A stretch of DNA of 14,491 bases, taken from contig PMOU01000446.1 in assembly GCA_003161205.1 (NCBI GenBank), positions 1-14,491 of the forward strand. The letters are read 5' to 3'. Position 1 is the first letter of the stretch. Each line of letters opens with the position of its first letter. Source of the stretch: Actinomycetota bacterium. Lineage in GTDB: Bacteria > Actinomycetota > Actinomycetes > Streptosporangiales > Streptosporangiaceae. The translations under genes and the position numbers were made by a program. Below are positions 6,542 through 13,092 of this stretch, piece after piece. The notes beneath the pieces were generated by a model. That model saw only the letters and a list, made by a program, of their open reading frames with translations, was not told the DNA's origin and made no database searches.

Positions 6542-7507
6542 TCAGGTAGCGGCCCGGGCTTCCAGCAGAGCGTCCAGGGCGGCCGCCGCGTCCAGCGGGT
6601 TCGCCAGCGCCGCCCACCGCGCGCCCGCCAGGTCGGCGAGCTGAGCGGCTTGCTCGTGATCGTCCGCGGGCGCCAGGATGATCAGCTCCGGCAGGGTGCG
6701 GGCCGTCTCCAGGGTCCCGTCGTCGTCGGTGGCACGGCAGTCGGACAGCAAGATCACCACCCGGCGCGGGGCCCGGGCGCCGGCCAGCTCCTCCCCCGCG
6801 GCCTTCAGCGCGTCCGACAGCCTGGTGACCCCGTGCCCCCGGAGCCGGAGCAGCCGCTCGGCCACGGCCTCCGGCACGATGTCGCTGACCAGAGGCCGGA
6901 TGAGGTCGACGGACGCGGCGAAGGACAGCACGGCGTGCTCTCGCGGAGCGCGCAGCGCGCACGCGGCGGCGACCGTCGCGGCCGCGGCCAGCCGCTGCCC
7001 GTTCATCGAACCCGACCGGTCGACCACGACCGCGAAGGCGGTGTGCGCGCGCGCCCAGTGCACGGTGGTCAGGTCATCGACCGCTACCGGCCGGGCCTGC
7101 GCGCGGGCCGCCGCGACGCCCTCGATCGAGGCGTCGATGTCGAGGTCACCGTCCGGGGCGCCCCGGACGGGCCGCAGCCGTGAGATCCCGCGCATCCAGA
7201 CGCGCCCGGCCCGGGCACGTTCGAGCACGATGCTGGCGCCGAGCCGGATCGCGGCGGCGCGCAGCTGCTCGTCGGTCGCGTTGGTCATGGCGGCGAGGAG
7301 CTCGAACACCGCCGGGTCCTGCGCCAGGGCCTGGCTCATCGCCCGCTCGTCGAGGACACCGACCTCGGGGCTGATCTCGGCGAAGCGGGCATGGCGGGCC
7401 AGCTCGTGCCGGCCCACGGTCTTTCCCTCGGGCCGTCCCGACTTCGGCTGGGGGCGCGGTCGCTGGTGCTGCCCGCCGGCCCCCGGAGCGGCCGGCGGGC
7501 TCGTCAT
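6542..7507 (-). CDS. VWA-domain protein, partner of the MoxR-like ATPase
   Basis: A 321-residue cytoplasmic protein. Residues 1-40 are rich in Pro, Gly and basic residues and are probably disordered. About 45-130 is an alpha-helical region, and 155-320 is a von Willebrand factor A domain. The metal-ion-dependent adhesion site is complete: DRSGSM (Asp163, Ser165, Ser167), Thr228 in GVTRLSD and Asp256 in LSDCRATD. The start codon overlaps the stop of the upstream ATPase gene as ATGA, the classic arrangement for MoxR/VWA pairs such as CoxD/CoxE or NorQ/NorD. In those pairs the VWA protein is the substrate adaptor or recruiter for the AAA+ motor. The stop codon lies at the edge of the 6440-6550 repeat patch, so the last few residues could have been altered by an old insertion. 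The target of this pair is unknown. Confidence 0.9.
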   Translation of the reverse strand: MTSPPAAPGAGGQHQRPRPQPKSGRPEGKTVGRHELARHARFAEISPEVGVLDERAMSQALAQDPAVFELLAAMTNATDEQLRAAAIRLGASIVLERARAGRVWMRGISRLRPVRGAPDGDLDIDASIEGVAAARAQARPVAVDDLTTVHWARAHTAFAVVVDRSGSMNGQRLAAAATVAAACALRAPREHAVLSFAASVDLIRPLVSDIVPEAVAERLLRLRGHGVTRLSDALKAAGEELAGARAPRRVVILLSDCRATDDDGTLETARTLPELIILAPADDHEQAAQLADLAGARWAALANPLDAAAALDALLEARAAT

Positions 7508-8391
7508 TCCCCCAGGCTGCCGTCGTCTCCCGAGGCCTCGTCAGCGCCCCTGGCGGCCCGTACCCGCCGGAATATCTCCTCGATGATCTGGTCGGCCGAC
7601 CGCTTGGATGATTCGTGCCGCCGCACCCGCCCGGACAAGGTGGTCAGGGCCGCGTCCAGCCCGACCTGCCAGTCGTCGGCCCAGTCGTCGGCAGGGACGA
7701 CGCGGATGTCCGCGAGCTCGGGGACCAGCCGGGCGTAGTCGATGGCGCCCCGCACCGAGGCACCCGAGCGCAGATCGGGATGGTCGCGGGTGGCGCGGGC
7801 GAGCTCCACGGCCTCGGCGACCAGGGTCTGCTTGGCGTCAGGCGCGGCGAGTGAGACGATCTGCCGCTCGTGCCCGGCGTCCTGGTAGCCGACCGAGATC
7901 CGGCAGGTCCGGTCGTACAGCGCCATCGACAGCCGCGACGTCCCGACCGAGTCGTACGGGTTCATGGCGGCGACCAGCCGGAAGCCGGCGTCCGCCGTTA
8001 TCCGGCCGAGCCGCGCCACGTTGATCTCGCCCTCGGACATGACCGTGAGCAGGACGTTGATCGTTTCCTCGGGAACCCGGTTGAGCTCTTCGACGTACAA
8101 AAGGCCGCCATCGCGCATGGCCCGTACCAGCGGCCCGTCGGTGAAGTTCTCCGGCCGGTAGCCCTGTTCCAGGACGAGCGCCGGGTCGAAGGATCCGATC
8201 AGCCGGGCTGGGGTCAGCTCGGCGCTGCCCTCGACCAGCACGAATTCGGCATGCCGGGCTTGCGCGACCTGGCGCAGCAGGGTGGATTTGCCGGTACCTG
8301 GCGGTCCTTCGAGCAGGATGTGGGCGCCAGAGGCGAGCGCGGCTCGCACCAGCTCCAGCTCGCGCTGGCGCCCCACGACCTGTGTCGTCAT
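7504..8391 (-). CDS. MoxR-family AAA+ ATPase
   Basis: A 295-residue AAA+ protein of the MoxR/CoxD/NorQ type. Walker A is EGPPGTGKST (Lys35, Ser36). The Walker B region reads LLYVEELNR (97-105), with Glu101-Glu102 in place of the usual Asp-Glu. Sensor 1 is Asn144 in AAMNP, an arginine-finger candidate is in ALYDR (Arg161), and a sensor-2-like stretch is SGASVRGAIDYARL. Such ATPases form hexamers and, with a VWA partner, remodel or activate a client enzyme, often during metal or cofactor insertion. The VWA gene follows with a 4-nt overlap. The dehydrogenase gene ends 33 nt upstream on the same strand, so the three may share a transcript. ATG 8391 has no strong ribosome site; coupling to the upstream gene is possible. 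The magnesium-chelatase I subunit is a related alternative, but no chelatase partners are here. Confidence 0.92.
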   Translation of the reverse strand: MTTQVVGRQRELELVRAALASGAHILLEGPPGTGKSTLLRQVAQARHAEFVLVEGSAELTPARLIGSFDPALVLEQGYRPENFTDGPLVRAMRDGGLLYVEELNRVPEETINVLLTVMSEGEINVARLGRITADAGFRLVAAMNPYDSVGTSRLSMALYDRTCRISVGYQDAGHERQIVSLAAPDAKQTLVAEAVELARATRDHPDLRSGASVRGAIDYARLVPELADIRVVPADDWADDWQVGLDAALTTLSGRVRRHESSKRSADQIIEEIFRRVRAARGADEASGDDGSLGE

Positions 8392-8424
8392 GCGTGAGTT
8401 ATCTCGGTCGCCTGGCCCGGGGCG

Positions 8425-9537
8425 TCAGTGCTCGTGGACGACGACGCCGCGGATGTTCTTGCCGGCCAGCAGGTCGTCGTAGCCCTCGTTGACCTCGTCC
8501 AGGGTGTAGGTCCGGGTGATGATCTCATCGAGCTTGAGGTCACCGGACTGGTACAGGCCCAGGAGCTTGGGGATGTCGGTGGTCGGGTTGCAGTCGCCGA
8601 ACAGGCTGCCCTTCACGGACTTGCGGAACAGGGTCAAGATGGTGCCCGGCAGCTGGATGGTCGGCGCCATCACCTTGTTCAGCCCGGTCAGCACGACCAC
8701 GCCGCCCTTGCCGATCGCGTTGAACCCGGCGGACACGACGTCGGCATCCATCAGGCCGACCGTGAGGATCGCGGAGTCGGCGAGCTGGCCCCGGGTCATC
8801 TCGGTGATCGCCTCCTGGGCCTCCTCGGCGGTGGCGAACGCATGAGTCGCGCCGAGCTCCATCGCCTTCTCCCGCTTGTTCTCCAGCGGGTCAATGGCGA
8901 TGACGTTCTTCGCGCCGGCGTAGCGCGCGCCCTGCACGGCGTTGATGCCGATGCCGCCCACGCCGAAGACCGCCACCGTGTCGCCGGGGGCGACATTGGC
9001 GGTGTTCACGGCGGAGCCCCAACCGGTCGGAACGCCGCAGCCAACGAGCACGGCCTTGTCCAGCGGCAGGTCGTCATCGACCTTGATCACCGAGGTCTGG
9101 CTGATCACGCCCCACTGGCTGAACGTGCCGATCATGCACATGGCGCCGTACTGGCCGCGCGGCCCGGTGATCGGGAACCGCTCGCCCGGCAGGTAGCCCT
9201 CGAGGATCGTCGCGCCCATGTCGCAGATCGACTGGCGGCCGGTGGCGCAGTAACGGCAGACACCGCAGTTCGGGATGAAGGAGCACACGACGTGGTCGCC
9301 GGCCTTCACCCGGGTCACGCCCACGCCGATCTCTTCGATGATCCCGGCGCCCTCATGGCCGAGCACCATCGGCAGCCGGGCCTCGAGGTCCCCGTGTGCG
9401 ACGTGAATGTCGGAGTGGCACAGGCCCGCGTGGGTGTAGCGGATGAGGACCTCGCCCTCCCGCGGGCCGTCGAGGTCGAGTTCCTCGATCTCGATCGGCT
9501 TGCCCGGCTCATAGACGACAGCGGCCTTGGTCTTCAT
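8425..9537 (-). CDS. zinc-dependent alcohol dehydrogenase, NDMA-dependent type (Rxyl_3153-like)
   Basis: A 370-residue medium-chain dehydrogenase. Using the start chosen here, catalytic zinc ligands are Cys40 (GLCHSD), His61-Glu62 (GHEGAG) and Cys167 (GCGVPTGWG). Structural zinc ligands are Cys91, Cys94, Cys97 and Cys105. The Rossmann motif GVGGIG is at 192-197, and Asp216 in AIDPLENKRE favours NAD. The overall pattern (MKTKAAV, SFIPNCGVCRYCATG, LVGCGVPTGWGSAV, KGSLFGDCNP) matches the actinobacterial N,N-dimethyl-4-nitrosoaniline-dependent alcohol dehydrogenases. Known members keep the nicotinamide tightly bound and depend on mycofactocin for turnover; no mycofactocin genes are in this window. 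The frame is open to an ATG at 9564, but ATG 9537 is preferred: it has AAGGAG five bases upstream and gives the family's usual N-terminus. Likely role: cytoplasmic oxidation of an alcohol to an aldehyde. Confidence 0.93.
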   Translation of the reverse strand: MKTKAAVVYEPGKPIEIEELDLDGPREGEVLIRYTHAGLCHSDIHVAHGDLEARLPMVLGHEGAGIIEEIGVGVTRVKAGDHVVCSFIPNCGVCRYCATGRQSICDMGATILEGYLPGERFPITGPRGQYGAMCMIGTFSQWGVISQTSVIKVDDDLPLDKAVLVGCGVPTGWGSAVNTANVAPGDTVAVFGVGGIGINAVQGARYAGAKNVIAIDPLENKREKAMELGATHAFATAEEAQEAITEMTRGQLADSAILTVGLMDADVVSAGFNAIGKGGVVVLTGLNKVMAPTIQLPGTILTLFRKSVKGSLFGDCNPTTDIPKLLGLYQSGDLKLDEIITRTYTLDEVNEGYDDLLAGKNIRGVVVHEH

Positions 9538-9542
9538 CGACG

Positions 9543-9549
9543 CTCCTTC
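9543..9549 (-). promoter_or_regulatory. Shine-Dalgarno site deciding the dehydrogenase start
   Basis: On the - strand GAAGGAG lies 5 nt before ATG 9537. It selects this start over the in-frame ATG at 9564, which would place the ribosome site inside the coding region. Confidence 0.8.
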
Positions 9550-9575
9550 GGATTCGGCTGACACTCCCCCGTTTG

Positions 9576-9606
9576 CTAGTCCCCAGTCTGCCCCGGGCCT
9601 AGTCCC
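9576..9606. repeat. 8-bp direct repeat CTAGTCCC, 23 bp apart, upstream of the dehydrogenase
   Basis: CTAGTCCC occurs at 9576-9583 and 9599-9606, with a 23-bp offset (about two helical turns), 39-69 bp before the dehydrogenase start. Same-face direct repeats before a gene are typical of activator or response-regulator sites. No clear -35/-10 pair was found near them, so the role is a guess. Confidence 0.35.
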
Positions 9607-9615
9607 GTTACATGT

Positions 9616-9870
9616 TTAAATTCTGGACACATCGGGTCCCGCCCGCGGGTGCCTGATGTCATGCGGGGGTTCGTAGAACGTGGTGTCCCGATGCTGCTCG
9701 TGGCACGTTTCGCAGGACACCCACACATGCCCCATGCCCCGGCCGCGCCCGGCTCTTTCCCTGGCCGGCGCGCAGATACAGGGCTGCCAGCTGACCCGCG
9801 CCATACCGGGCCACAGCTGGTGACCGAACGGGCAGTACTCTGGCTTATGTTCGAAAATAGAAACTGACAC
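9616..9870 (-). CDS. small uncharacterised protein with a zinc-ribbon-like Cys pattern
   Basis: An 84-residue protein with paired cysteines: Cys13 (EYCPFGHQL), Cys31-x-Cys33 (PCICAPARE) and Cys53-x-x-Cys56 (SCETCHEQ), followed by TTFYEPPHD. The cysteine layout and the CPFGHQL and FYEPPH segments resemble a conserved actinobacterial family of unknown function; this is recognition from memory, not a search. It is likely cytoplasmic and metal-binding. The start is GTG at 9870, the only good choice because an in-frame stop lies 12 nt further upstream. No Shine-Dalgarno site is visible, so it may be leaderless or coupled to the gene ending 29 nt upstream. It precedes the dehydrogenase gene, but the 78-nt gap leaves co-transcription open. 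Overlapping frames on both strands are less convincing because they lack such a motif pattern. Confidence 0.7.
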   Translation of the reverse strand: MSVSIFEHKPEYCPFGHQLWPGMARVSWQPCICAPARERAGRGRGMGHVWVSCETCHEQHRDTTFYEPPHDIRHPRAGPDVSRI

Positions 9871-9885
9871 ATGATGATCATGTCA
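9864..9885. promoter_or_regulatory. imperfect palindrome over the start of the zinc-ribbon gene
   Basis: TGACACATGAT-G-ATCATGTCA forms an inverted repeat with 9-bp arms (TGACATGAT) and one extra C in the left arm. It is AT-richer than its surroundings and covers the GTG start and the bases just upstream of the small gene. It could be an operator or a start-sequestering hairpin. No matching second copy was found in the window. Confidence 0.35.
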
Positions 9886-9899
9886 CAGGGACCGGGCGG

Positions 9900-10964
9900 T
9901 CAGCTCGCGGGCTGGTCAGGCGGGCTGTCGGAGAGCAGGAGCTTGATGCGGTCCATCGCGGCGAGCGCGGCATCGGGCTGGCGCCGGCCAAGGCCGCAGC
10001 TATTGGAAATGCCGACCGGATGCCCGACCGCATCTTCGATCATGTCGCGGATCCGGAACTGGGTCGCCGCATCCTGGTCTTCGTGCGCGAAGCCGGCGAT
10101 GAACCGAACGTCAGGTCCTAGCTGCAGCCCGGACAGCGGCCGGTAGAACGAGGCGCTGTCGGCCGGCGGGTTGTCGGCGGCGGCCAGCGGCGCGTGCACG
10201 AAGGCCAGCGGACGCCCGGCGGGCCAGCGGCTGACGACGGCGTTGGCCAGCAGCACCAGCGGCGAGGCATCGGAGATCCGGCCCAGGGCCCGGTGGTTCA
10301 TGTCGCCGAGGCACAGGTGGACGCCGAACCGCGCACCTTCGGGCGCGCCTTGCGCGAGTGCCGCGATCCGCCGAGCGAGCAGGCCGGCCAGCACCGGCCG
10401 CAGCCGGGACGGAGCGCGAGCCAGCAGCACCAGCTCAACCGGCACCTCGATCTGGAAGAGCACGTCATCGCCGTAGAGCTTGCTGGTCTGGTGCATGACG
10501 ATGGCCAGCGCTTCGGTGAAGGGCCGCAGATGACGCACGGGCCCGGACGGCCCGAAGGTGAACAAGGCCAGGTCGACGTCACCGGGGATGCCGACCTGGA
10601 AACGCGGCCGGTCCGGTGACGCCTGATCCATCGCCGCCCGCAGCGTGTCGAACTCGGGCATGGCCGCGCGGGCGGCGGCGGCGATGCCCAGGTCCAGCGC
10701 CGCGCCGTACAACCGGTGCCCCGGCCGTAGCGCAAAGCGCGGCGTCTTGTCGTAGTCCGACCAGTCGCCCTGTTTGGCGAGCACCAGATCCGGGTGCTCA
10801 CGGAAGCTCTCGATCATGCTGATAACCCAGTTCCGGCGTTCGCCGGTCTCGCCGTCCGGCAGGTAGTCCAGCTCCGGGCCGAGCCGCTCGACCGCGAGAC
10901 GCATGGCGTCCGCCGCCGTGGCGGCGGGAATGCTGCCGACCAGATGAGCACGCCGGATAGCCAC
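9900..10964 (-). CDS. stand-alone MetE/UROD-like TIM-barrel protein, putative zinc-dependent methyltransferase
   Basis: A 354-residue protein resembling the C-terminal barrel of cobalamin-independent methionine synthase (MetE) and the UROD/MetE-like superfamily. The N-terminal HLVGSIPA and PDGETGERRNW stretches are typical of the stand-alone family. The MetE zinc-ligand pattern is kept: His216-x-Cys218 in FGVHLCLGDMNH, Glu295 in GFAHEDQDA and Cys323 in SNSCGLGRR. This suggests thiol activation by zinc and methyl transfer, but the folate-binding N-terminal MetE domain is missing, so it is unlikely to be a normal methionine synthase. The start is GTG 10964, with GGGAGGA 5 nt upstream. An ATG at 10969 is out of frame. 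It is separated from the secreted protein gene by a hairpin, so it probably has its own promoter. Substrate and donor are unknown. Confidence 0.85.
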   Translation of the reverse strand: MAIRRAHLVGSIPAATAADAMRLAVERLGPELDYLPDGETGERRNWVISMIESFREHPDLVLAKQGDWSDYDKTPRFALRPGHRLYGAALDLGIAAAARAAMPEFDTLRAAMDQASPDRPRFQVGIPGDVDLALFTFGPSGPVRHLRPFTEALAIVMHQTSKLYGDDVLFQIEVPVELVLLARAPSRLRPVLAGLLARRIAALAQGAPEGARFGVHLCLGDMNHRALGRISDASPLVLLANAVVSRWPAGRPLAFVHAPLAAADNPPADSASFYRPLSGLQLGPDVRFIAGFAHEDQDAATQFRIRDMIEDAVGHPVGISNSCGLGRRQPDAALAAMDRIKLLLSDSPPDQPAS

Positions 10965-10969
10965 GGCAT

Positions 10970-10976
10970 TCCTCCC
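10970..10976 (-). promoter_or_regulatory. Shine-Dalgarno site of the MetE-like gene
   Basis: On the - strand GGGAGGA lies 5 nt before GTG 10964. It supports the GTG start over the out-of-frame ATG at 10969, which would have almost no spacer. Confidence 0.75.
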
Positions 10977-11021
10977 TCACAACACAGGTCACTGCAAGAC
11001 CATCGCATTGGATCACACCAC

Positions 11022-11045
11022 GATCCCGCCGTACAGCGCGGGATC
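11022..11045 (-). terminator. 8-bp perfect hairpin after the secreted-protein gene
   Basis: GATCCCGC (11022-11029) and GCGGGATC (11038-11045) are perfectly complementary around an 8-nt loop. The hairpin starts 37 nt after the stop codon of the secreted-protein gene on the - strand. There is no T-run after it, as is common for actinobacterial terminators. An operator for the MetE-like gene, whose start lies about 57 nt further on, is an alternative. Confidence 0.5.
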
Positions 11046-11082
11046 CGGGCCGGCGTCCAACAGGCGGCCTAACAAGCGTGGC

Positions 11083-13092
11083 CTAACAGGAGAGGTTGGC
11101 GTCGTTGGCTGCCTCGGCCTGGTCGAAGTCACCGTAGCCGTTGAGCACGCCGTTCCCGCCGGACCACTGCCACATCAGGTCGCAGGCAGCCGGGGCGCCG
11201 CCGAACCAGGCCGCGGTCACCGCGGAGTCAGAGAACCCGGACGGGAAGGTCAGCACGCTCTGCTGATTCGTGAAGGTCCATTCGGCCACGTTGCCGACCG
11301 GCTCAGCGCCGAAGATGCCGCTCCACGAGCCGTACGACTGGCCACCCGCGGAATAGACGCCCGCGAAGTAGGGCGTGTGGTCGGTGATATAGTCCTCGAA
11401 CCCCAGGTAGGTAGCGTAGTCCAGGTTCGCGGCGACGTATTCGGACTTTATATGGTTACCGCACGGGCCGTTCCAGACGGTGTTCCAGCCGTTCCCATCT
11501 GGCGGTGAGCCATTGTTCTCGATGTCCATGAAGACGTAGCGGAAATCGAAGAAGTCGCCGGAGATATCGGACATCGCCCGCTTAGCCTGTTCCTCGCCCC
11601 AGAGCGACGCCTCCGACGTCGTGCCGTTATAGTCCGGATCCCGGCCCGGGCCGGCGGCGAACCAGTAGGCCGCGGCGCCGAGGCCCGTTTTGTAGTCGAC
11701 GAGATTATCGTTGGCCATGTCGTAGTTGCTCTGGACCCAGTTGAGCCCGTTCGTCGTGCAGCCTTTCCAATACTGGAAAGAGCCCACTTCCCCGATGTAC
11801 TCCCCGTAAGGGCCGGCGGTACCGGCGCTGCAGTCGCCGCGCGGCTCGGTGTAGGGGCCTTTGCCGCACGCATCCGGGGCGGAGCTGTCGGTCCCGTAAT
11901 AGAAACGGGTATTGCCACCATGCGTTATCTCGGCGGGATGAGCCCGAACCTCGGCGAGCGCCCCCCGGGTGATCCTCGGGACCACATCGCCGGGACTCCC
12001 GGGCAGGAACGACAGGACCTGCAGCGACCCGCAGATGCTGACCGGCGCCGTGATGGAGATCCGCCGGCCTGCGTCAAGGCTGGCGGACGGGTAGAACGTC
12101 GCCGAGGTCAGCCGCCGGCACTGCTGCCCGGCCGTTCGCGCCGCCAGCAGCGCGATGGACGCTGACCCGCCCGGCACCAGGGTCAGCGCCGTCCGTTGCG
12201 CCGTGCCATGCTCATAGGTGGTCAGCAGCGACCGGTCCGCCTGGAGCGCGGCGTCATCGGGGAAGATCTTCGCCACCTGGCTGACGTCCCCCGCCTCCTG
12301 CACCCGCACCGTCGGCCATCCCCCGGGCAGCACGCACGTGCCGCCCGTGTTGGCCAGCCGGAGATCGATGACGGAGCCGGTGTCTTGGGACACGGTGGAG
12401 GTGACGTCGGCGCGCAGGGCCGCCGCGGTGCATTCCGTCGGCTCCGGGGCGGTGCTCACCGGGAACGGCGCCGGGGCCGCCGAGACGGCCAGCGCCTTGA
12501 TCTCGCGAGTCAGGGTCTGCTCAGGGTAAAACGGGGACAGCCGCAGCTGCCCGCCCACGCAGGGGACAAAGGAGCCGGCCGGCTCGCCGACGGTCACCGG
12601 GCGAGCCGCCCGCGGCAGCGTCAGCCCGAGCGTCCACCCGGTGACGCACCCGGACGGGCTGGTCTGGGACATCGCCGTCACCACCGCGCTCTGGCCAGGG
12701 CCAAGGACGATCCGCGCGTCCGGGACGAGGGCCAGATTGCTGAACCGCACCTCGCTGATCCTGGTCGCGACGGACGTTCCCGCGGTCGTGCGCACGAGGA
12801 GGCGCGGCCAGCCCTGCAGCGAGCATGCGGTGCTGGCGATGTTACGGAACAGCAGGTTCCATGCTTGCTCCCCCATCCCCTCGGCCGGGTCTCCCGGAAC
12901 GGCGGCGGGCACGCTGATGCGCAGGTCACCGGCCTGGCACTGCGCCGTACCAGGACTCGCCGTACCCGGGGACAGCGCCGAGCTCGGACTGGCGGGTCCG
13001 GCTGAGGCCGGGCCCGCGGCGAGCAGGACCACGGCCACCACGGCCGTGACCGCCCACAGGGCCGTCCACGGCCGGACCGTGCTTCGTGCCAT
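11083..13092 (-). CDS. secreted protein: two DUF4232-like modules plus a GH25-type glycosidase-like domain
   Basis: A 669-residue exported protein. Residues 1-31 are a signal peptide (Arg-containing start, hydrophobic core AVTAVVAVVLLAA, likely cleavage after ASA). Two related beta-rich modules follow at about 50-195 and 218-365. Each has four cysteines (52/90/149/178 and 221/253/325/354) and DUF4232-like text (FRNIASTACSLQGWP; LANTGGTCVLPGGWP). Residues about 393-669 look like a lysozyme-like barrel of the GH25/DUF1906 kind. They carry RFYYGTDSSAP, a catalytic-type DIE motif (523-525, in YVFMDIENN), FAGVYS and WQWSGG with a terminal DFDQ. All 14 cysteines of the mature protein are even in number and would suit disulfides. 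A cell-wall-degrading or wall-remodelling role is inferred. ATG 13092 is chosen because AGAGGT lies 9 nt upstream and the signal peptide begins there; the frame is open to a TTG at 13140. Domain names are from pattern memory. Confidence 0.85.
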   Translation of the reverse strand: MARSTVRPWTALWAVTAVVAVVLLAAGPASAGPASPSSALSPGTASPGTAQCQAGDLRISVPAAVPGDPAEGMGEQAWNLLFRNIASTACSLQGWPRLLVRTTAGTSVATRISEVRFSNLALVPDARIVLGPGQSAVVTAMSQTSPSGCVTGWTLGLTLPRAARPVTVGEPAGSFVPCVGGQLRLSPFYPEQTLTREIKALAVSAAPAPFPVSTAPEPTECTAAALRADVTSTVSQDTGSVIDLRLANTGGTCVLPGGWPTVRVQEAGDVSQVAKIFPDDAALQADRSLLTTYEHGTAQRTALTLVPGGSASIALLAARTAGQQCRRLTSATFYPSASLDAGRRISITAPVSICGSLQVLSFLPGSPGDVVPRITRGALAEVRAHPAEITHGGNTRFYYGTDSSAPDACGKGPYTEPRGDCSAGTAGPYGEYIGEVGSFQYWKGCTTNGLNWVQSNYDMANDNLVDYKTGLGAAAYWFAAGPGRDPDYNGTTSEASLWGEEQAKRAMSDISGDFFDFRYVFMDIENNGSPPDGNGWNTVWNGPCGNHIKSEYVAANLDYATYLGFEDYITDHTPYFAGVYSAGGQSYGSWSGIFGAEPVGNVAEWTFTNQQSVLTFPSGFSDSAVTAAWFGGAPAACDLMWQWSGGNGVLNGYGDFDQAEAANDANLSC

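Noticed and set aside
6678..7586. Open frame of 302 codons on the + strand opposite the VWA and MoxR genes
   Set aside because: Ser/Arg-rich composition typical of antisense frames in high-GC DNA; no motif, and it spans two real genes.
8428..9561. Long + strand open frame (377 codons) opposite the dehydrogenase gene
   Set aside because: It mirrors the strong G/C third-position bias of the real - strand gene. The - strand product has all zinc and Rossmann motifs; the + strand product has none.
9576..9881. Alternative 101-codon - strand frame over the zinc-ribbon gene, starting at an ATG
   Set aside because: It begins inside the palindrome, lacks the cysteine-pair and FYEPPH features, and its product looks low-complexity. 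The GTG-started frame is preferred.
10814..10969. ATG at 10969 as the start of the MetE-like gene
   Set aside because: It is out of frame with the conserved protein and has almost no spacer to the ribosome site; the GTG at 10964 fits both.
12196..13005. Open frame of 269 codons on the + strand opposite the secreted-protein gene
   Set aside because: Arg/Gly/His-rich product without domain features; the - strand gene has a signal peptide and paired cysteines.
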